A stretch of DNA of 64,000 bases from Hydrangea macrophylla (GCA_033977485.1 CM066984.1:33089501-33153500), one strand, 5' to 3'. Shown: positions 34,875 through 46,828, counted from the first letter of the stretch. Notes: generated from the sequence alone by a model not told the origin. A program made the numbers and translations.

Positions 34875-37800
34875 ATGTCTGGATCTGCATTTAGTCCACT
34901 TGCCACCATACTCACTCAAAACAAGTTAACTGGAAACAACTACACTGAATGGAAACGTAACCTTGACATCGTGTTAACTGCGGAGGATCACATATATGTC
35001 CTCACCACCCCAAGCCCCGAAGAACCCGCGGCAAATGCTTCGGCAGCTGCCAGACGCGAGTTCGACAAATGGAAGAAGTCGAATGGAATGGCTCGTTGCT
35101 ATATTCTGGCCTCAATGGCTGGTGTATTGCAACACCAATTCCAATCGAATGATTCTGCCAGTGACATTATCACATCCCTGAAAAAGATGTTTGGGGAGCA
35201 TGGCAGGCCTGCCAGACAGGTAGCCATGCAAAAGATAATGAGTGCAAAGATGTCAGAAGGGACTCCAGTCAAGGAACATGTTTTAAAAATGATTGGTTAT
35301 TTAAACGAGCTGGAGACCCTAGGTGCCAACATCGATGCACAGACCCAAGTTGATATGATCCTTAATTCACTGTCGCCTTCATTCGCTCAATTTAAACTTA
35401 ACTATAATATGAATCAAATGAATTTTTCAATGAGCGAATTGATGAGTTCTCTTTTGGCAGCGGAAGGGGTGATCAAACCTGGGGTCAACGTTTTGAACGT
35501 TGAGAAAAGCGCTTCCTCCTCCCGATCTGTGCCGAAAGGAAAGAAAGGGAAGAAGAAAGCTAGCACTGGTGGTTCAAGTGTTGGACCAGTCCCTAAGATT
35601 GCAAAATCTAAGGGAAAAGGTAAGGGCAAAGGGAAGGTGGGTGGCCAAGGCAAAGGAAATTGTTTCCAATGCGGTGAGAAGGGCCACTGGAAGAGGAACT
35701 GTCCAGAATTCTTAGCTACAAGAGTTCAAGGTATGATTGAATCACATGTGATTGAAGTAAGTTTTATAACGGATACTTCAAACACTTGGTGCATTGATTC
35801 TGGTGCGACTAACCATATCTGTAATTCATTGCAGGGGTTCAGATCAACCAGGAGGTGCAGTGATGGGGAAATCGTACTTACTCTAGGTTCTAGCGCAACC
35901 GTTTCTGCGGTTGCTATAGGAGTCGTAGTTTTAGAATTTCTAGACAATAAAGTTTTGATTTTATCAGATGTACTTTACGTCCCTTTAATGAGACGTAATT
36001 TAATTTCAGTTTCTAATTTATCGAATAATGGTTATTCTTTTCATTTTGGAACTGAAGTTGTGATTACAAGAAATAGTTCTTTTATATGTTCTGGTGTTAA
36101 ATCAAATGGTTTGTATGTGATTACTCCCAATATTTCTAAAGATTCTTGCATGGAACTTAATAACTCAGTGGTTACTGTACCATCTAAAAGAAAAGAACCT
36201 TCCACTAATCCAACAAGGCTTTGGCACATGAGGCTTGGCCATATCAATCTAAATAGGATTGGCAGACTAGTCAAAGAAGGGATCTTAGGCGATTTGGTTC
36301 TCGAACCAATGGAAGTCTGTGAGTCTTGTTTAGAGGGTAAGATGACCAAAAGGCCCTTTCCCGCAAAGGGAAATAGGACCAATGCATTGTTGGAATTAGT
36401 TCATACTGATGTGTGTGGACCAATAAATATTAGAGCAAGGGGTGGTTATGAGTATTTCATAACATTTACCGATGACCACTCCAGGTATGGATATGTGTAC
36501 CTAATGCAGCACAAGTCTGAAGCCTTTGAAAAGTTCAAAGAGTTTAGGGCTGAAATGGAGAAGCAATTGGGCACACATATCAAGGCCATTTGATCTGATC
36601 GAGGTGGCGAGTACCTCTCTAATGAGTTTATTGATCACCTCGTACAGAATGGGATTCTGTCACAGTTGACTGCACATGGTACGCCTCAGCAGAACGGTGT
36701 AGCGGAGAGAAGGAATCAGACACTTTTAGACATGACTAGGTCGATGATGAGTTACTCGGAGTTGCCATTATTCCTTTGGGGTTATGCTTTGGAAACCACT
36801 GCGTACATACTAAATCTAGTACCAAGCAAATCTATTCCCAGGACACCACGAGAGATGTGGATTGGGCGCAAGCCTTCTTTGCAACATCTCCAGATATGGG
36901 GGTGTCCGGCACATGTGCTGAAAGGAAAGATGAGCAAGTTGGATTCTAGATCGGAAGTATGTTACTTCGTAGGGTATCCAAAGGGTACTTATGGATGGTA
37001 TTTTTATGATCCAAGAGAGCAGAAAGTGTTTGTTAGTACGAATGCTGTTTTCTTGGAGGATGACTATATCATGAACCATAAACCTAAGGGAAGGATAGAT
37101 CTTAGAGAGATAGAAGGAGAGCCCTCAGTCCAACCCGTAGTTGATAACGATATAAATCAAGAAAATACCACTTCTTCACCCATTTCCGCACCGGTACCTC
37201 GTCGTAGTGGGAGGATTATCAGCCAGCCTGATAGATACATGTTCTTAGGAGAAGTTTTTGAAGCTGTCTCCATAGAATCTGAATCTGATCCTGCCACATA
37301 CGAAGAGGCAATGGCTGATGTTGATTCAGAACATTGGGTTAAAGCTATGAAGGCTGAATTAGAATCTATGGATTCTAATCAGGTCTGGGATCTTGTAGAA
37401 CTTCCAGCCAATATTAAACCCATTGGTTGTAAGTGGGTCTACAAGAAGAAAAGAGCATCTGATGGAAAGGTTGAGACCTTTAAGACTAGGCTTGTAGCGA
37501 AAGGTTATACTCAGAGGGAGGGCATTGACTATGAGGAAACCTTCTCGCCGGTAGCCATGCTCAAGTCCATCAGAATACTCTTATCCATTGCTGCAAGCCT
37601 AGATTATGAGATCTGGCAGATGGACGTCAAGACTGCATTCTTGAATGGCAATCTTGAGGAGGACATCTATATGCAACAACCAGAAGGGTTCATAGCTGGT
37701 CGGAAAGGTAACTTGGTATGCAAGCTGCAAAAGTCCATTTATGGGCTTAAGCAGGCATCCAGGAGTTGGAACATCCGATTTGACCAAGTGGTCAAGTCGT

Positions 37801-38864
37801 TTGGTTTCATACAGAATCTGGATGAACCTTGTGTATACAAGAAGTGTAAAGGAAAAGTGATGGCCTTTCTTGTGCTTTACGTTGACGATATTCTACTCAT
37901 TGGGAATGATGTAGCGGCATTGTCAACGGTCAAGGTTTGGCTAGTTAGTACATTCGATATGAAGGATCTAGGAGAGGCGAGCTATATTCTTGGGATAAAG
38001 CTCTTTCGGGATCGCAAGCGAAAGATAATGGGATTGTCTCAAGCTGGTTATATCGATAAGGTGCTAACTAAGTTTTCAATGGATAATTCGAAGAAAGGAT
38101 TGTTACCTTTCAGGCATGGTTTAGCGTTCTCCAAGGACCAATGTCCAAAGACACAGGAGGAGAGGAATCGCATGATAGGAGTTCCCTATGCTTCAGCAGT
38201 GGGAAGTCTTATGTATGCGATGTTATGCACTAGACCAGATATTTGCTTTGCCGTTGTCATGGTTAGCAGATATCAGTCGAATCCAGGTCCAGAGCACTGG
38301 ACAACCGTCAAGCACATTCTTAAGTACTTGAGAAGGACTAAAGATTACATGCTTATGTACGGTGGTAGTGAGTTAATTCCAGTAGGATACACTGACTCGG
38401 ACTTTATGTCAGATAAAGATTCGAGGAAGTCGACGTCCGATCATCTCTTTACCTTGGGAGGTGGTGCTGTCAGTTGGAGGAGCATTAAGCAGAAATGCAT
38501 TGCAGACTCAACTACAGAAGCTGAGTATGTGGCTGCTTTTGAAGCCGCAAAGGAAGCTGTTTGGCTCAAGAAGTTCCTTATGGAGCTCGAGGTGGTACCA
38601 GCGTCGCTGTCACCTATTACGCTTTATTGTGATAATAGTGGGGCAGTGGCTCAGTCCAAGGAGTCAAGGAACCACGGAAAGGGAAAGCACGTAGAGCGGA
38701 AATATCATCTTATCCGAGATATTGTTCAACGTGGAGATGTGACTGTCACCAAGATTGCCACCGCTGACAATCTTGCTGATCCGTTTACAAAGGCTTTGCC
38801 ACAGAAGGTCTTTGATCGTCATCTAGATAGTCTAGGTCTCAGATGTAATCTTGTATGGTTGTGA
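34875..38864 (+). pseudogene. gag-pol: Copia gag-pol polyprotein with a single premature stop
   Basis: One frame of 1330 codons is broken only by a TGA at codon 573 (36591-36593). Gag covers about residues 1-300, with a Lys/Gly-rich stretch and the CCHC knuckle CFQCGEKGHWKRNC at about 263-276. The protease has DSGATNH at about 308. Integrase has the zinc residues in WHMRLGHINLNR and CESCLEGK (about 450-495), first Asp in HTDVCGP (about 512), second Asp in SDRGGEY (about 575) and Glu in NGVAERRN (about 605). RT has YVDDILL at about 1002-1008. RNase H runs from about 1170 (YTDSDF, EAEYVAA, YCDNSGA). The TGA sits two codons before the second catalytic Asp, where relatives have Arg, so it looks like CGA to TGA. 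I chose ATG 34875 because MSGSAFSPL begins the Gag domain. Confidence 0.9.
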
Positions 38865-38879
38865 GTGCAAGTGGGAGTT
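38865..38879 (+). promoter_or_regulatory. Polypurine tract of element E
   Basis: GTGCAAGTGGGAGTT, one base after the gag-pol stop, directly precedes the 3' LTR, as expected for the plus-strand primer. Confidence 0.85.
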
Positions 38880-40355
38880 TGTTGGGTTTGTGCCCTCAAA
38901 CCATTACTTTATATAGGAGACATTGACATTTTAATATATGGATATCAGCTTTACATTTTGTTATGTATGTTTCTTTCATGAGATGATTGTTATCCTTAAG
39001 TATCATAGTAAGTAATTCGTGTATGTATGAGATACATACAAGTGAGATATGAATTGCTATTCTTTGTTACTTAGAACATGTCATAGTGGATGTTGAGACT
39101 AGGATATCTCATCAGGTTTACACTGTAGCATGATTAACTACCATTGGATGGAGTGATCAATCTCAAATCACTAGAGTGTAACTCTTAGTTAATATGCTAG
39201 TGCTTATAGTGCATTGACGGACCTGAGTTTCCTATTGACGCTCAAGGCTGTCAATCAGTCGATAGGAACTCATAACTTGAGTAAGGTACGTAACACAGAC
39301 TGTGGATATGACTGCTTTAACTTACCAATCAGTGAGGTCTATAGAAGATCAACACCTGGGTATCTTGGGTATGTCATATTCATAGGGTTGTGAACATATA
39401 TTGTCAAGACAGAATCTACCCTCTGTTTCAGAGTAAGCATTCCCTTGAGAATGTCACCAAGTCGATTACTGAGTACTGCAGTCTTGTTGATAAGAGTTAT
39501 CAACATGTTTGGTAATCATGAGAGGTGAATGGGACTCAAGGATTATAAGAAGTAATCATGATTCAGGTTGACAGTAACTGTTTATCCGACTACCTGAATA
39601 TGATTGCGAATGCTGACGGTAGAGGGACATTAGTACAACATACAAGTCTAGTTATCGCTTCGGATATGTTCTTTTGCGTTGGAGTTCAGTTATCATTTTA
39701 TAGTGGAGTAAACGTTAACTGATCAGTCGATTAATTTGCTGATCAAAGAGTTTGGTCATGGGAGTTAATCAACTGATCTGAGCCAACAATAAAGAGCCTA
39801 GAAGGTCCCACTCTTAGCTCCGCTAGGATGCTTGGAAAGGCAAATGAGGATGCTGTCAAGACAGGTTCGATCGATCGAAGTTGTCTCGATCGATTGAAGT
39901 CTAGACAGTTTCGATCGATTGAATATGGTTCGATCGATCGAATGTTCGATCGATCGAAACCACTTCGATCGCTCGAGAGCTAGGTCGGTTCTGGGAATCT
40001 ATAAATAGGGCAGCTGCGTTCTGGAAAGGTTGTTCATCGTTTTGAACGTCAGAAGCTGCAAAAACTGTTTTGGAGCCCCAAAGCCTTCTGTATCCTCTTC
40101 ATTAGGGTTCCCACCAACCCTAGCCCTTCCTGCGAACATCCATAGGAGTCATATGAGTGAAGACCATCTAGTGGAGGCTGCTGGAAGTCAGAGATTTCAT
40201 AATTGGGTTCAAGACAGTAAGGTATAATTCTTGTCCCTTCTTGTGCGCATCTATAGAGTTGATGGGTAGTAGATCCGGGCATGCCAATTAAGTTTTATAA
40301 CTTGATTTTTCCGCTGCGCGTTTAAACTTAGAACTTAAACCGGTTTTTCCAAACA
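38880..40355 (+). repeat. 3' LTR of element E
   Basis: 1476 bp, the same length as the 5' LTR. Differences seen by eye include C/T in AACATGTCA[C/T]AGTGG, G/C in CCCA[G/C]TCTTAGC and A/G in CTGCGC[A/G]TTTAAAC. The palindrome cluster at 39866-39977 is retained without change. Confidence 0.95.
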
Positions 40356-41106
40356 CATGGAATGAATAAAGGAAACCCCAGAATGCTCACCCAAAACCTC
40401 AACTAGCTTGAGCAGCAGCACCCCAACCCCCGTTGCATCAGAACAGAGCACCTGCACCAGTCCCAGCATAAGGAACTATAGTACCCCCGCCTACTCCTGG
40501 TAGAAATCAGGGAGACTTTTTCAACTGTGGTATACCCAGTCATTATATTAAAGACTTCCATGCCCCTAAAGCCCTTTTTCAGAGAAAAATCATTTGCTAT
40601 AATTGTGGCGAGAAAGGCTACTTGGGTCTGGATTATAAAGTGCCTCGACAAGGATACTATGGACCCGTAGCTCAAGGCCAAGCTACCTATACCCGCTTGA
40701 ATGCAATCATTCCTGAAGTAGTAGGATTCGATGCCTAGGCTCAGAATCTAGAAGGTACGCTTATGCTCTTCAATAATAGAGTCAAAGTTTTATTTGATAC
40801 TGGTGAATCGAATTCTTTTATTGCGAGTAGAACTTTTCAAGATTTAGGAATAGTACCTTAGAATCTTTCCATAGCATTGAATGTCGTATCCCCATTGGGA
40901 GTATCTGTCAGGTTGAGTAAATATGCAAGGATTGCCCCATTAACCTAGAGGATAGAAACCTTTTGGCAGATTTGGTGATATTGTCGATGAGAGAATTTAA
41001 CATTATCTTAGGAACTAACTTGTTGGCTAAGTATCACGCCAATTTGGATTGTGTTATCAAGTCAATTACCTTCTCGTTACCTGGAAGTAAACCCTTTAGT
41101 TTTTAG
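40356..41106 (+). pseudogene. Element B Gag C-terminus and aspartic protease
   Basis: After the E insertion the B frame resumes with zinc-knuckle remnants (FFNCGIPSHYIKDF and ICYNCGEKGYLGLDY, about 40516-40635). The second has lost the last Cys. Protease follows with VLFDTGESNSFIASRTFQDL (about 40790-40850). The usual D-T/S-G-A/S is altered at the fourth position. Stops occur at about 40735 and 40858, and later stops and frame changes break it further. Confidence 0.8.
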
Positions 41107-42510
41107 TGTAACCCATTGAGCGACGCTTTTCTCATAAAGCGCTTAGCTGCCAGGGCACGAGTTCAAAGATCATAGTCATTGAGATTCTAGTGGTGCGAGA
41201 ATTTGAGGATGTATTCAGGGATATCTCAGGGTTACCACCCAAGCGTGAAATAGACTTCAACATAGAGTTGCTATTGGGCACAACCCCGATATCTAAGACT
41301 CCATATCGAATGGCACCGACAAAGATGCAAGAATTAAAGAAGTAAGTACAGGAGTTAGAAGACTTGGGTTTTGTTTGTCCTAGCAAATCACCGTGGGAAG
41401 CACTGGTGTTGTTTTTAACAAAGAAAGATGGAACGTTTTAACTCTACATAGACTACAATGAGTTGAACAAAGTTACCATCAAGAACAAGCTGCGAAGGAT
41501 CGATGAATTATTCGATCAGCTTCAAGGAGCGACAACATTTTCGAAGATCTACTTGAGATTCGGATAACATCAGCTTTTGGTTAGACAGGAAGATGTACTG
41601 AAGACAATATTTAGAACCTGATATGGACATTACGAGTTCCCTGTAATGCCATTCGGGTTAACCAATGCCCCAACAGTGTTCATGGATTTAATGAATAGGG
41701 TATTCAGGCCCTACTTAGATCAATTTATTATTGTCTTTATCGATGATATTTGATCTATTCCAAGACTAAAGAAGAACACGAAAAGCATGTACAAATTGCG
41801 CTACAGACACTCAGAGATAATCTTTTGTACGCAAAGTTCAGCAAGTGCGAGTTTTGGCTTAGAAAAGTCAAGTTTTTGGGACATGTTGTCTCCCAAGAAG
41901 GAATTTCTATGGATACTTCAAAGATCAACTTAGTTCTAGAATGGAAAAAGCCAAGTAATGCCTCAGAAGTTAGGACCTTTCTTAGTCTGGCTGGCTATTA
42001 CCAGAGATTCGTAGAAGGTTTTTTCAAGATTCTAACCCCATTGATTGGACTTACGAAGAAGAATCTGAAGTTCAAGTGGAAGGATAAGCATGAATGCACA
42101 TTCCAAAATTTAAAAGAGAGATTGATTTCAGTGCCAGTGCTTGCATTTCTGAAGAGCGGCGAGAGATACACCATCTACAGTGACGCATCACACTAAGGAT
42201 TAGGGTGTGTTCTTATGTAAGATGGAAAGGTTATAGTATATGGATCCAGATAGCTGAAGCCACATGAAATAAACTATCCTACGCATGATCTTGAGTTAGC
42301 CGCAATTGTTTACACTCTGAAGATCACCTCTTTGGAAAATAGTTCCATTCATTTTCGGACCATAAAAGCTTGAGGTATTTGTTTTCACAAAAGGAATTAA
42401 ACATGAGATAAAGGAGGTGGATGAAAATATTGAAAGATTACGACTTTATTTTATAATACCATCCTGGTAAGGCAAACGTAGTTGCAGATGTATTGAGTTG
42501 AAAACCTCAT
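41107..42510 (+). pseudogene. Element B reverse transcriptase and RNase H
   Basis: The RT start is recognisable as [20 protein letters not shown] (about 41250-41310). [20 protein letters not shown] follows (about 41455-41515), then [20 protein letters not shown] (about 41635-41695) and the catalytic FIDDI (about 41738-41752). Past a frameshift the frame continues with [20 protein letters not shown] (about 41845-41905) and [17 protein letters not shown]. RNase H shows YSDASH (about 42176-42195) and PGKANVVADVLS (about 42465-42500). Several stops make it non-functional. Confidence 0.85.
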
Positions 42511-43508
42511 GGGATTGTTGCTTTCTTATATTCGAGAATGGAAAGCGTTAGAGACCATAGCAGAATTCGACCTTCAACCTGCACAGTCAAAGGGAGAATG
42601 ACACTTTGGGTGTTTTGTAGTATAGCCAACACTCATTGGTTGTGTTTTGGAGGCTCAATAGAAGGATGATGAGTTAAAGAAGTGGTTTTCCAAAGTCTCA
42701 ATGAAGGGACCTGAAGAGTGGAATATTGGATCGGATGGAGGATTCAGATGCAGAGGCTGACTTATAGTACCGAATGTGGACAAGCTCAGCACAGACATAT
42801 TGGATGAAGCACATAGGTCTAGATTGACCGTCCACCCAGGAGGTACGAAGATGTACAATGATCTGAAGAGAAAGTTTTGGTGGAAAGGCATGAAGCGAGA
42901 GGTTGCTAAACATGTATCCAAGTATTTCACGTGTCAACAAGTCAAGGCAGAGCACCATAAACCGTTTGGACTCCTACAACCATTACTGATTCTAGAATGG
43001 AAGTGGGAGCATGTTGCCATGGACTTTGTGGTCGAATTACCAAGGTCGCAGTAACGTTGCGACGCCATTTGGGTGATAGTAGATCGGTTGACAAAGTCTA
43101 CCCATTTCACAAATTACAAAATGACTTACCCAGTGGAGAAACTGAGTCAGTTGTACATTTAGCAAGTAATAGGGTTTTATGGTCCTCCAGTCTCGATAGT
43201 ATTAGATCATGACTCGAGGTTCACCTCAAGATTTTGGAAGAGTCTGCAAGCAGCATTGGGAACTTCTTTGAGATTGAGTACCGCTTTTCATCCACAGACT
43301 AATGGACTGACCGAGCGGACTAACCAAGTTATGGAAGATATGCTCTGAGCTTACGTGATTGACTTTGAGAGTTTGTAGGAAACCCACTTGCCCTTAATTG
43401 AGTTTGCATACAATAACAGTTATCACTCAAGTATAGGGATGGCACCGATTGAAGCATTATATGGAAGACCGTGCCATTAACCGCTATGTTGGGCCGAAGT
43501 CAGAGATG
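42511..43508 (+). pseudogene. Element B integrase, N-terminal and core parts
   Basis: The zinc-binding domain reads EEAHRSRLTVHPGGTKMYND (about 42800-42860) and CQQVKAE (about 42935). The core has MDFVVELPRS (about 43018), a later Asp in VLDHDSRFTSRFW (about 43200-43235) and Glu in TNGLTERTNQVMEDML (about 43300-43345). [20 protein letters not shown] ends near 43470. Stops at 43052, 43158, 43346, 43376 and 43478 or close by disable it. The solo LTR at 43514 interrupts it after a GTAAA duplication. Confidence 0.85.
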
Positions 43509-43513
43509 GTAAA

Positions 43514-44967
43514 TGACGACATCCTATTGACGCGTTTTCTTATCACACCCAAGTGTAGGTGATCGTACAAGTAATAAAGTTCTGGAAGTCCAGGTCGAAC
43601 CCACAGGGAACGGAATAAAATTTTATAAAGTTAAGTAGATAACTATTTTGTCACTAAAAAGAAAATAAAAGATGATGGGTTTTTGTGGGGTTTTATTAAA
43701 CTACTAATTTTTATAGTTTTTGCAATAAGAGTAATTAAAGCTATTTTTTTTTAACAGTTTATGGTAAAGATTTTAACAGTGCAAAATAAATTAACTAACA
43801 TACTAGTAAGAAAATGAATAAAAATATATAAAAGCTAAATTTTTATGAGATAAACTTTTTAGATTTAATAATAGCAAAAGATGGAAATAATACAGATATT
43901 TAAGCAAAACTATTATAAAACAAGAAATATTAATTAACTAGGGGGAAATGATTTAAAGGAATTGGGAATATGCAAACCAACACTAGATCCCACAACTTTT
44001 GTGCATTTGAAAAGGTTTTGGCATTTAAGACTGCAGAGTCATTCTTTATTTAAAAATAAACTTTCACTAGTCAGGGTCATATCAAGTGTGTCAGGTTTGA
44101 TATGAAACGACATCGTTTGGTTTAAAGAAAAATAAAAAGGCAATTGGGCAGTAGCCAGGTTCGAACCGTGCCCCGCCGCGGACGTGGGTTATTCGGCGTC
44201 CAGTCCCCACCACTCTGCCACTACACAATTGCCTATCCATTATTGGATAGAAATATGTATAAGCACATATTTGAAATATTAACTTTGTCATGTGAGTTGT
44301 TTGAGTATGCTAGGTGTTTTTTATGACAAAAGGCATAGTTTGACAATCCACATAATTAGGCTTTTTTATTTCAAATATGTACTCAATATAGCCATAGTAT
44401 ATAAACATGTTAAATGGTCATAAACTATAGATACATAGATATTTTTGGCCATAAATGGAAAAATAACCCATCTAGATAAATTTGCCCATTTAAGATTAGT
44501 GCACAGAAGCTGTGGTTTCTAAGTTTTTATTACATATCCCCAATTAAAGTTTTAGCCTACCATTTTGGAATTGAAACTGTCTTCCAAATAAAATTTAAAA
44601 GATAAATTAAATAGGTGTAAACAGTGACTGCTCAATTTTGGTTTTCTTTTTTTTTTTTTTTTTTTTTTTTTTTCTTTTGGACATTTTTTTTCAAAATTTT
44701 ACTATTCACTACTATTCATCTATTATTCATTACTATTCATATGAATATACTATGGTGTGGTCGCTACTTCTTTCCTTCCCTTTATTTCACTTCATTTTTA
44801 CCTAAATATATAAAATATGTAAAAACACATAATTACACGCATTTGAGTGACATCACTATTAAATTATATTAATTCAAATATGCATGTAAAACTAGGAATT
44901 TGGGGGATTAAATGAGCATTATGTCTATTATATTGGCACATAAATGTGCAATATTCAGTGTTTGTCA
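43514..44967. mobile_element. Solo LTR (1454 bp) of unknown family, nested in element B integrase
   Basis: It starts TGACGACATCC and ends GTGTTTGTCA, with the 5-bp duplication GTAAA at 43509-43513 and 44968-44972. The integrase frame of B resumes after the second copy. It has no internal coding region. It contains a motif I recall near many plant repeats (AAGTCCAGGTCGAACCCACA, about 43588-43607), a tRNA-like unit on the minus strand (44139-44233) and a poly-T tract (44647-44674). The orientation is not clear. Confidence 0.8.
44139..44233 (-). ncRNA. tRNA-like Pol III-type unit inside the solo LTR
   Basis: On the minus strand, the 95-nt segment begins GGCAATTG and ends CAATTGCC, giving an acceptor-like 8-bp stem. 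A perfect A-box match, TGGCAGAGTGG (plus coordinates 44210-44220), and a B box, GGTTCGAACC (44158-44167), are correctly ordered. An internal GGACG/CGTCC stem is possible, and TTTTTATTTTT (44128-44138) follows directly as a Pol III terminator. However, the T stem pairs poorly, the A box starts about 13 nt in rather than about 8, and no 7-nt anticodon loop is apparent. It is therefore not a standard tRNA. It may be a SINE-like head or a decayed tRNA. Confidence 0.45.
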
Positions 44968-44972
44968 GTAAA

Positions 44973-45241
44973 CTTCTTGGATCAGATATGACTCGAGAGA
45001 CAAGTAAAAAGATCAACATTATCCGAGAAAAGATGAAGGCAGCCCAGAGTTAGCAGAAGTGCTACGCAGACAAACGTCGGAAGGATTTAGAGTTCAAAGT
45101 GGGAGATCATGTGTTTCTCAAGGCATCTCCAGTTCGAGGTGTTGTCGGATTTGGAAGGAAGAAGAAAAAGTTGTCACCTTGCTACATTAGGCCTTTAGAG
45201 ATCCTTGATCGCGTGGATAAAGTTGCTTATCGACTCGCACT
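44973..45241 (+). pseudogene. Element B integrase C-terminal part
   Basis: The frame resumes with SDMTRETSKKINIIREKMK (about 44980-45040), then CYADKRRKDLEFKVGDHVFL and KASPVRGVVGFGRKKKKLSP. RPLEILDRVDKVAYRLAL ends at 45241. This is the GPY/F-type integrase tail of Gypsy elements. A stop interrupts AAQS-stop-QKCY (CAG to TAG likely). A chromodomain would follow, but element F cuts in here. Confidence 0.8.
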
Positions 45242-46822
45242 GCTGATGAGGGCTGGTTTTTGTAGAATACTAACCTGATAAAGAACAAAATTGGTCAATC
45301 TTAGCCCCATATCTCTATTTTTACTTGCATTTGTGCTTTTTTAATCTATCTCTTTATGCAATGATATATTTCATTGGTATGTTGTTGTGTTTAATGTTGT
45401 TTTATGCAGGTTTTAGAAGCTGAATTATTAACTGGTTGAAAAGGGGATAGTGAAAAACAAAGAGGATATTTCAAAGTTTAACTTAAAGTCCCAATCGATT
45501 GCCATCCTTTGGCAATCGATTGCCATTACTAAGTAATCGATTTTCTTAAATACCAATCGATTGACTTCAGATCCAATCGATTGGTAGGGACTGTCAGTCA
45601 AACCTCTTTCATGGAGCAAAATCTCATTAAATCATGGATTAATACGACGACCAGCCGTTACAAGATGAACCTAGAAAAGTGATAGGAGTCAAGGGTTGGC
45701 TCATTCTTGTATGTTTTTGTAGGATAAACTAGAGATTTCTCCATTGTGAAAGCAATTATAAGCTCTTACATTCTGCAATTTGATTTCGATTTTCTTTTCA
45801 GGTTTCATTTGTATAGTGTTTTTGATCTGTTTTGTGTAGTTGTAAAGTTGAACCTCCATTGAAATTTCAATTTTCATGTTCAAATCCATAATTAGATTCA
45901 AATCCAGCAATATGTCTCAGTTTATTTATGCTTTTGCACTCTTAAACATGCTAGTTTAGACTTATGGTTGGGAACAATGTGATGAAACATTGTTGCCCAG
46001 CCACTGTCATGGATCTGTATAAAAGTCAGTGGCAATCGATTGGACACAGAACCCAATCGATTGTCATAGACTCAGAGCCAATCGATTAGTGTCTTATGAC
46101 AATCGATTGGGAGACATTCCATGCCAATACATTGCTGTCTATGCCAATCGATTGGTAGGCACATGTCTTGGGCAGAACCTTTTCAGTATTCCAGTGACTT
46201 GTATTTCAAAAACTTAACCCAAATTGAGCTTCCAAAAGTTCAAATTCCAAACAAATTTTGAAATATAAGTTCTTAAGCTACTTAACTTCATGACCAAATG
46301 TGATTAACACATTGAATATTCCATACTCAATTTGTTCATAAAAGTTCAAGGTGTTAAATGGTTATTATTTTAGTTCTTCAAAGTAAGTAAAGTAATTCAA
46401 ACCACTAGTCATGTAAAATTCACATAACTAGTGTCTAGGTTTCTTAACTTAATCATTTTCAAAATAAGGAATGCTATAAAGGTAAAGCCCCATTTGTACG
46501 TGAATGCTAAAACATGGTAGTGGTTGGGACAATGTGGATTCACACGCTCCCAATACCTTTTCATATATAGTTTTTAATAATCTTTGATCAAGTTAATTTA
46601 GTTGTTGGTTTTAATTAATTCAGTTCAATCTTGAATACAGTAGGATCGTTAGAACCTCCACTTCAAGAAATCATCTTTTATTTCTCTTTAAGTCTCAATC
46701 TAGAATCTTCTGTCCCCAATTTCCATTCCTTGGGATACGACCTAGTCTTACCAGTTTATACTTGACACAACCGTCTACACTTGGATGTACTCATAAGAGC
46801 ACACACGATTTCAGTCATGTCA
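45242..46822 (+). repeat. 5' LTR of element F
   Basis: About 1.58 kb, from TGATGAGGGCTGG to GATTTCAGTCATGTCA, just before the primer site. It contains two clusters of the palindrome CAATCGATTG (45491-45592 and 46032-46160). The ending GCACACACGATTTCAGTCA resembles the usual end of Athila LTRs. The left boundary is inferred from where the B frame stops. Confidence 0.7.
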
Positions 46823-46828
46823 AGTTTT

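Larger units (their letters stand above)
31717..40355 (+). mobile_element. Young, nearly intact Copia LTR retrotransposon (element E)
   Basis: The 8639-bp element has 1476-bp LTRs at each end (31717-33192 and 38880-40355), an initiator-Met primer site, a long leader, one gag-pol frame and a polypurine tract. It is flanked by CATGG at 31712-31716 and 40356-40360. By eye the LTRs differ at about nine positions, roughly 0.6 percent, so the insertion is recent. One stop codon interrupts gag-pol. The host is the gag of element B. Confidence 0.95.
26906..45241 (+). mobile_element. Decayed Tekay/Del-like Gypsy element, 3' end missing (element B)
   Basis: The order is 5' LTR (26906-30542), initiator-Met primer site (30551), gag (30888-31711 and 40356 on), protease, RT, RNase H and integrase (to 43508 and 44973-45241). 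It is broken by three insertions with visible target duplications: a Copia solo LTR (27701-29074), Copia element E (31717-40355) and a solo LTR (43514-44967). At 45242 it is cut by Athila element F. Its remaining 3' part and 3' LTR do not appear later in the window. Many stops and frameshifts mark it as old. Confidence 0.8.

Noticed and set aside
35414..35653. Antisense frames within Copia E gag-pol
   Set aside because: They are shadows of the 1330-codon sense frame.
44139..44233. Functional tRNA gene
   Set aside because: T-stem pairing is poor, the A box is displaced and no normal anticodon loop is seen, so it is kept only as a tRNA-like unit.
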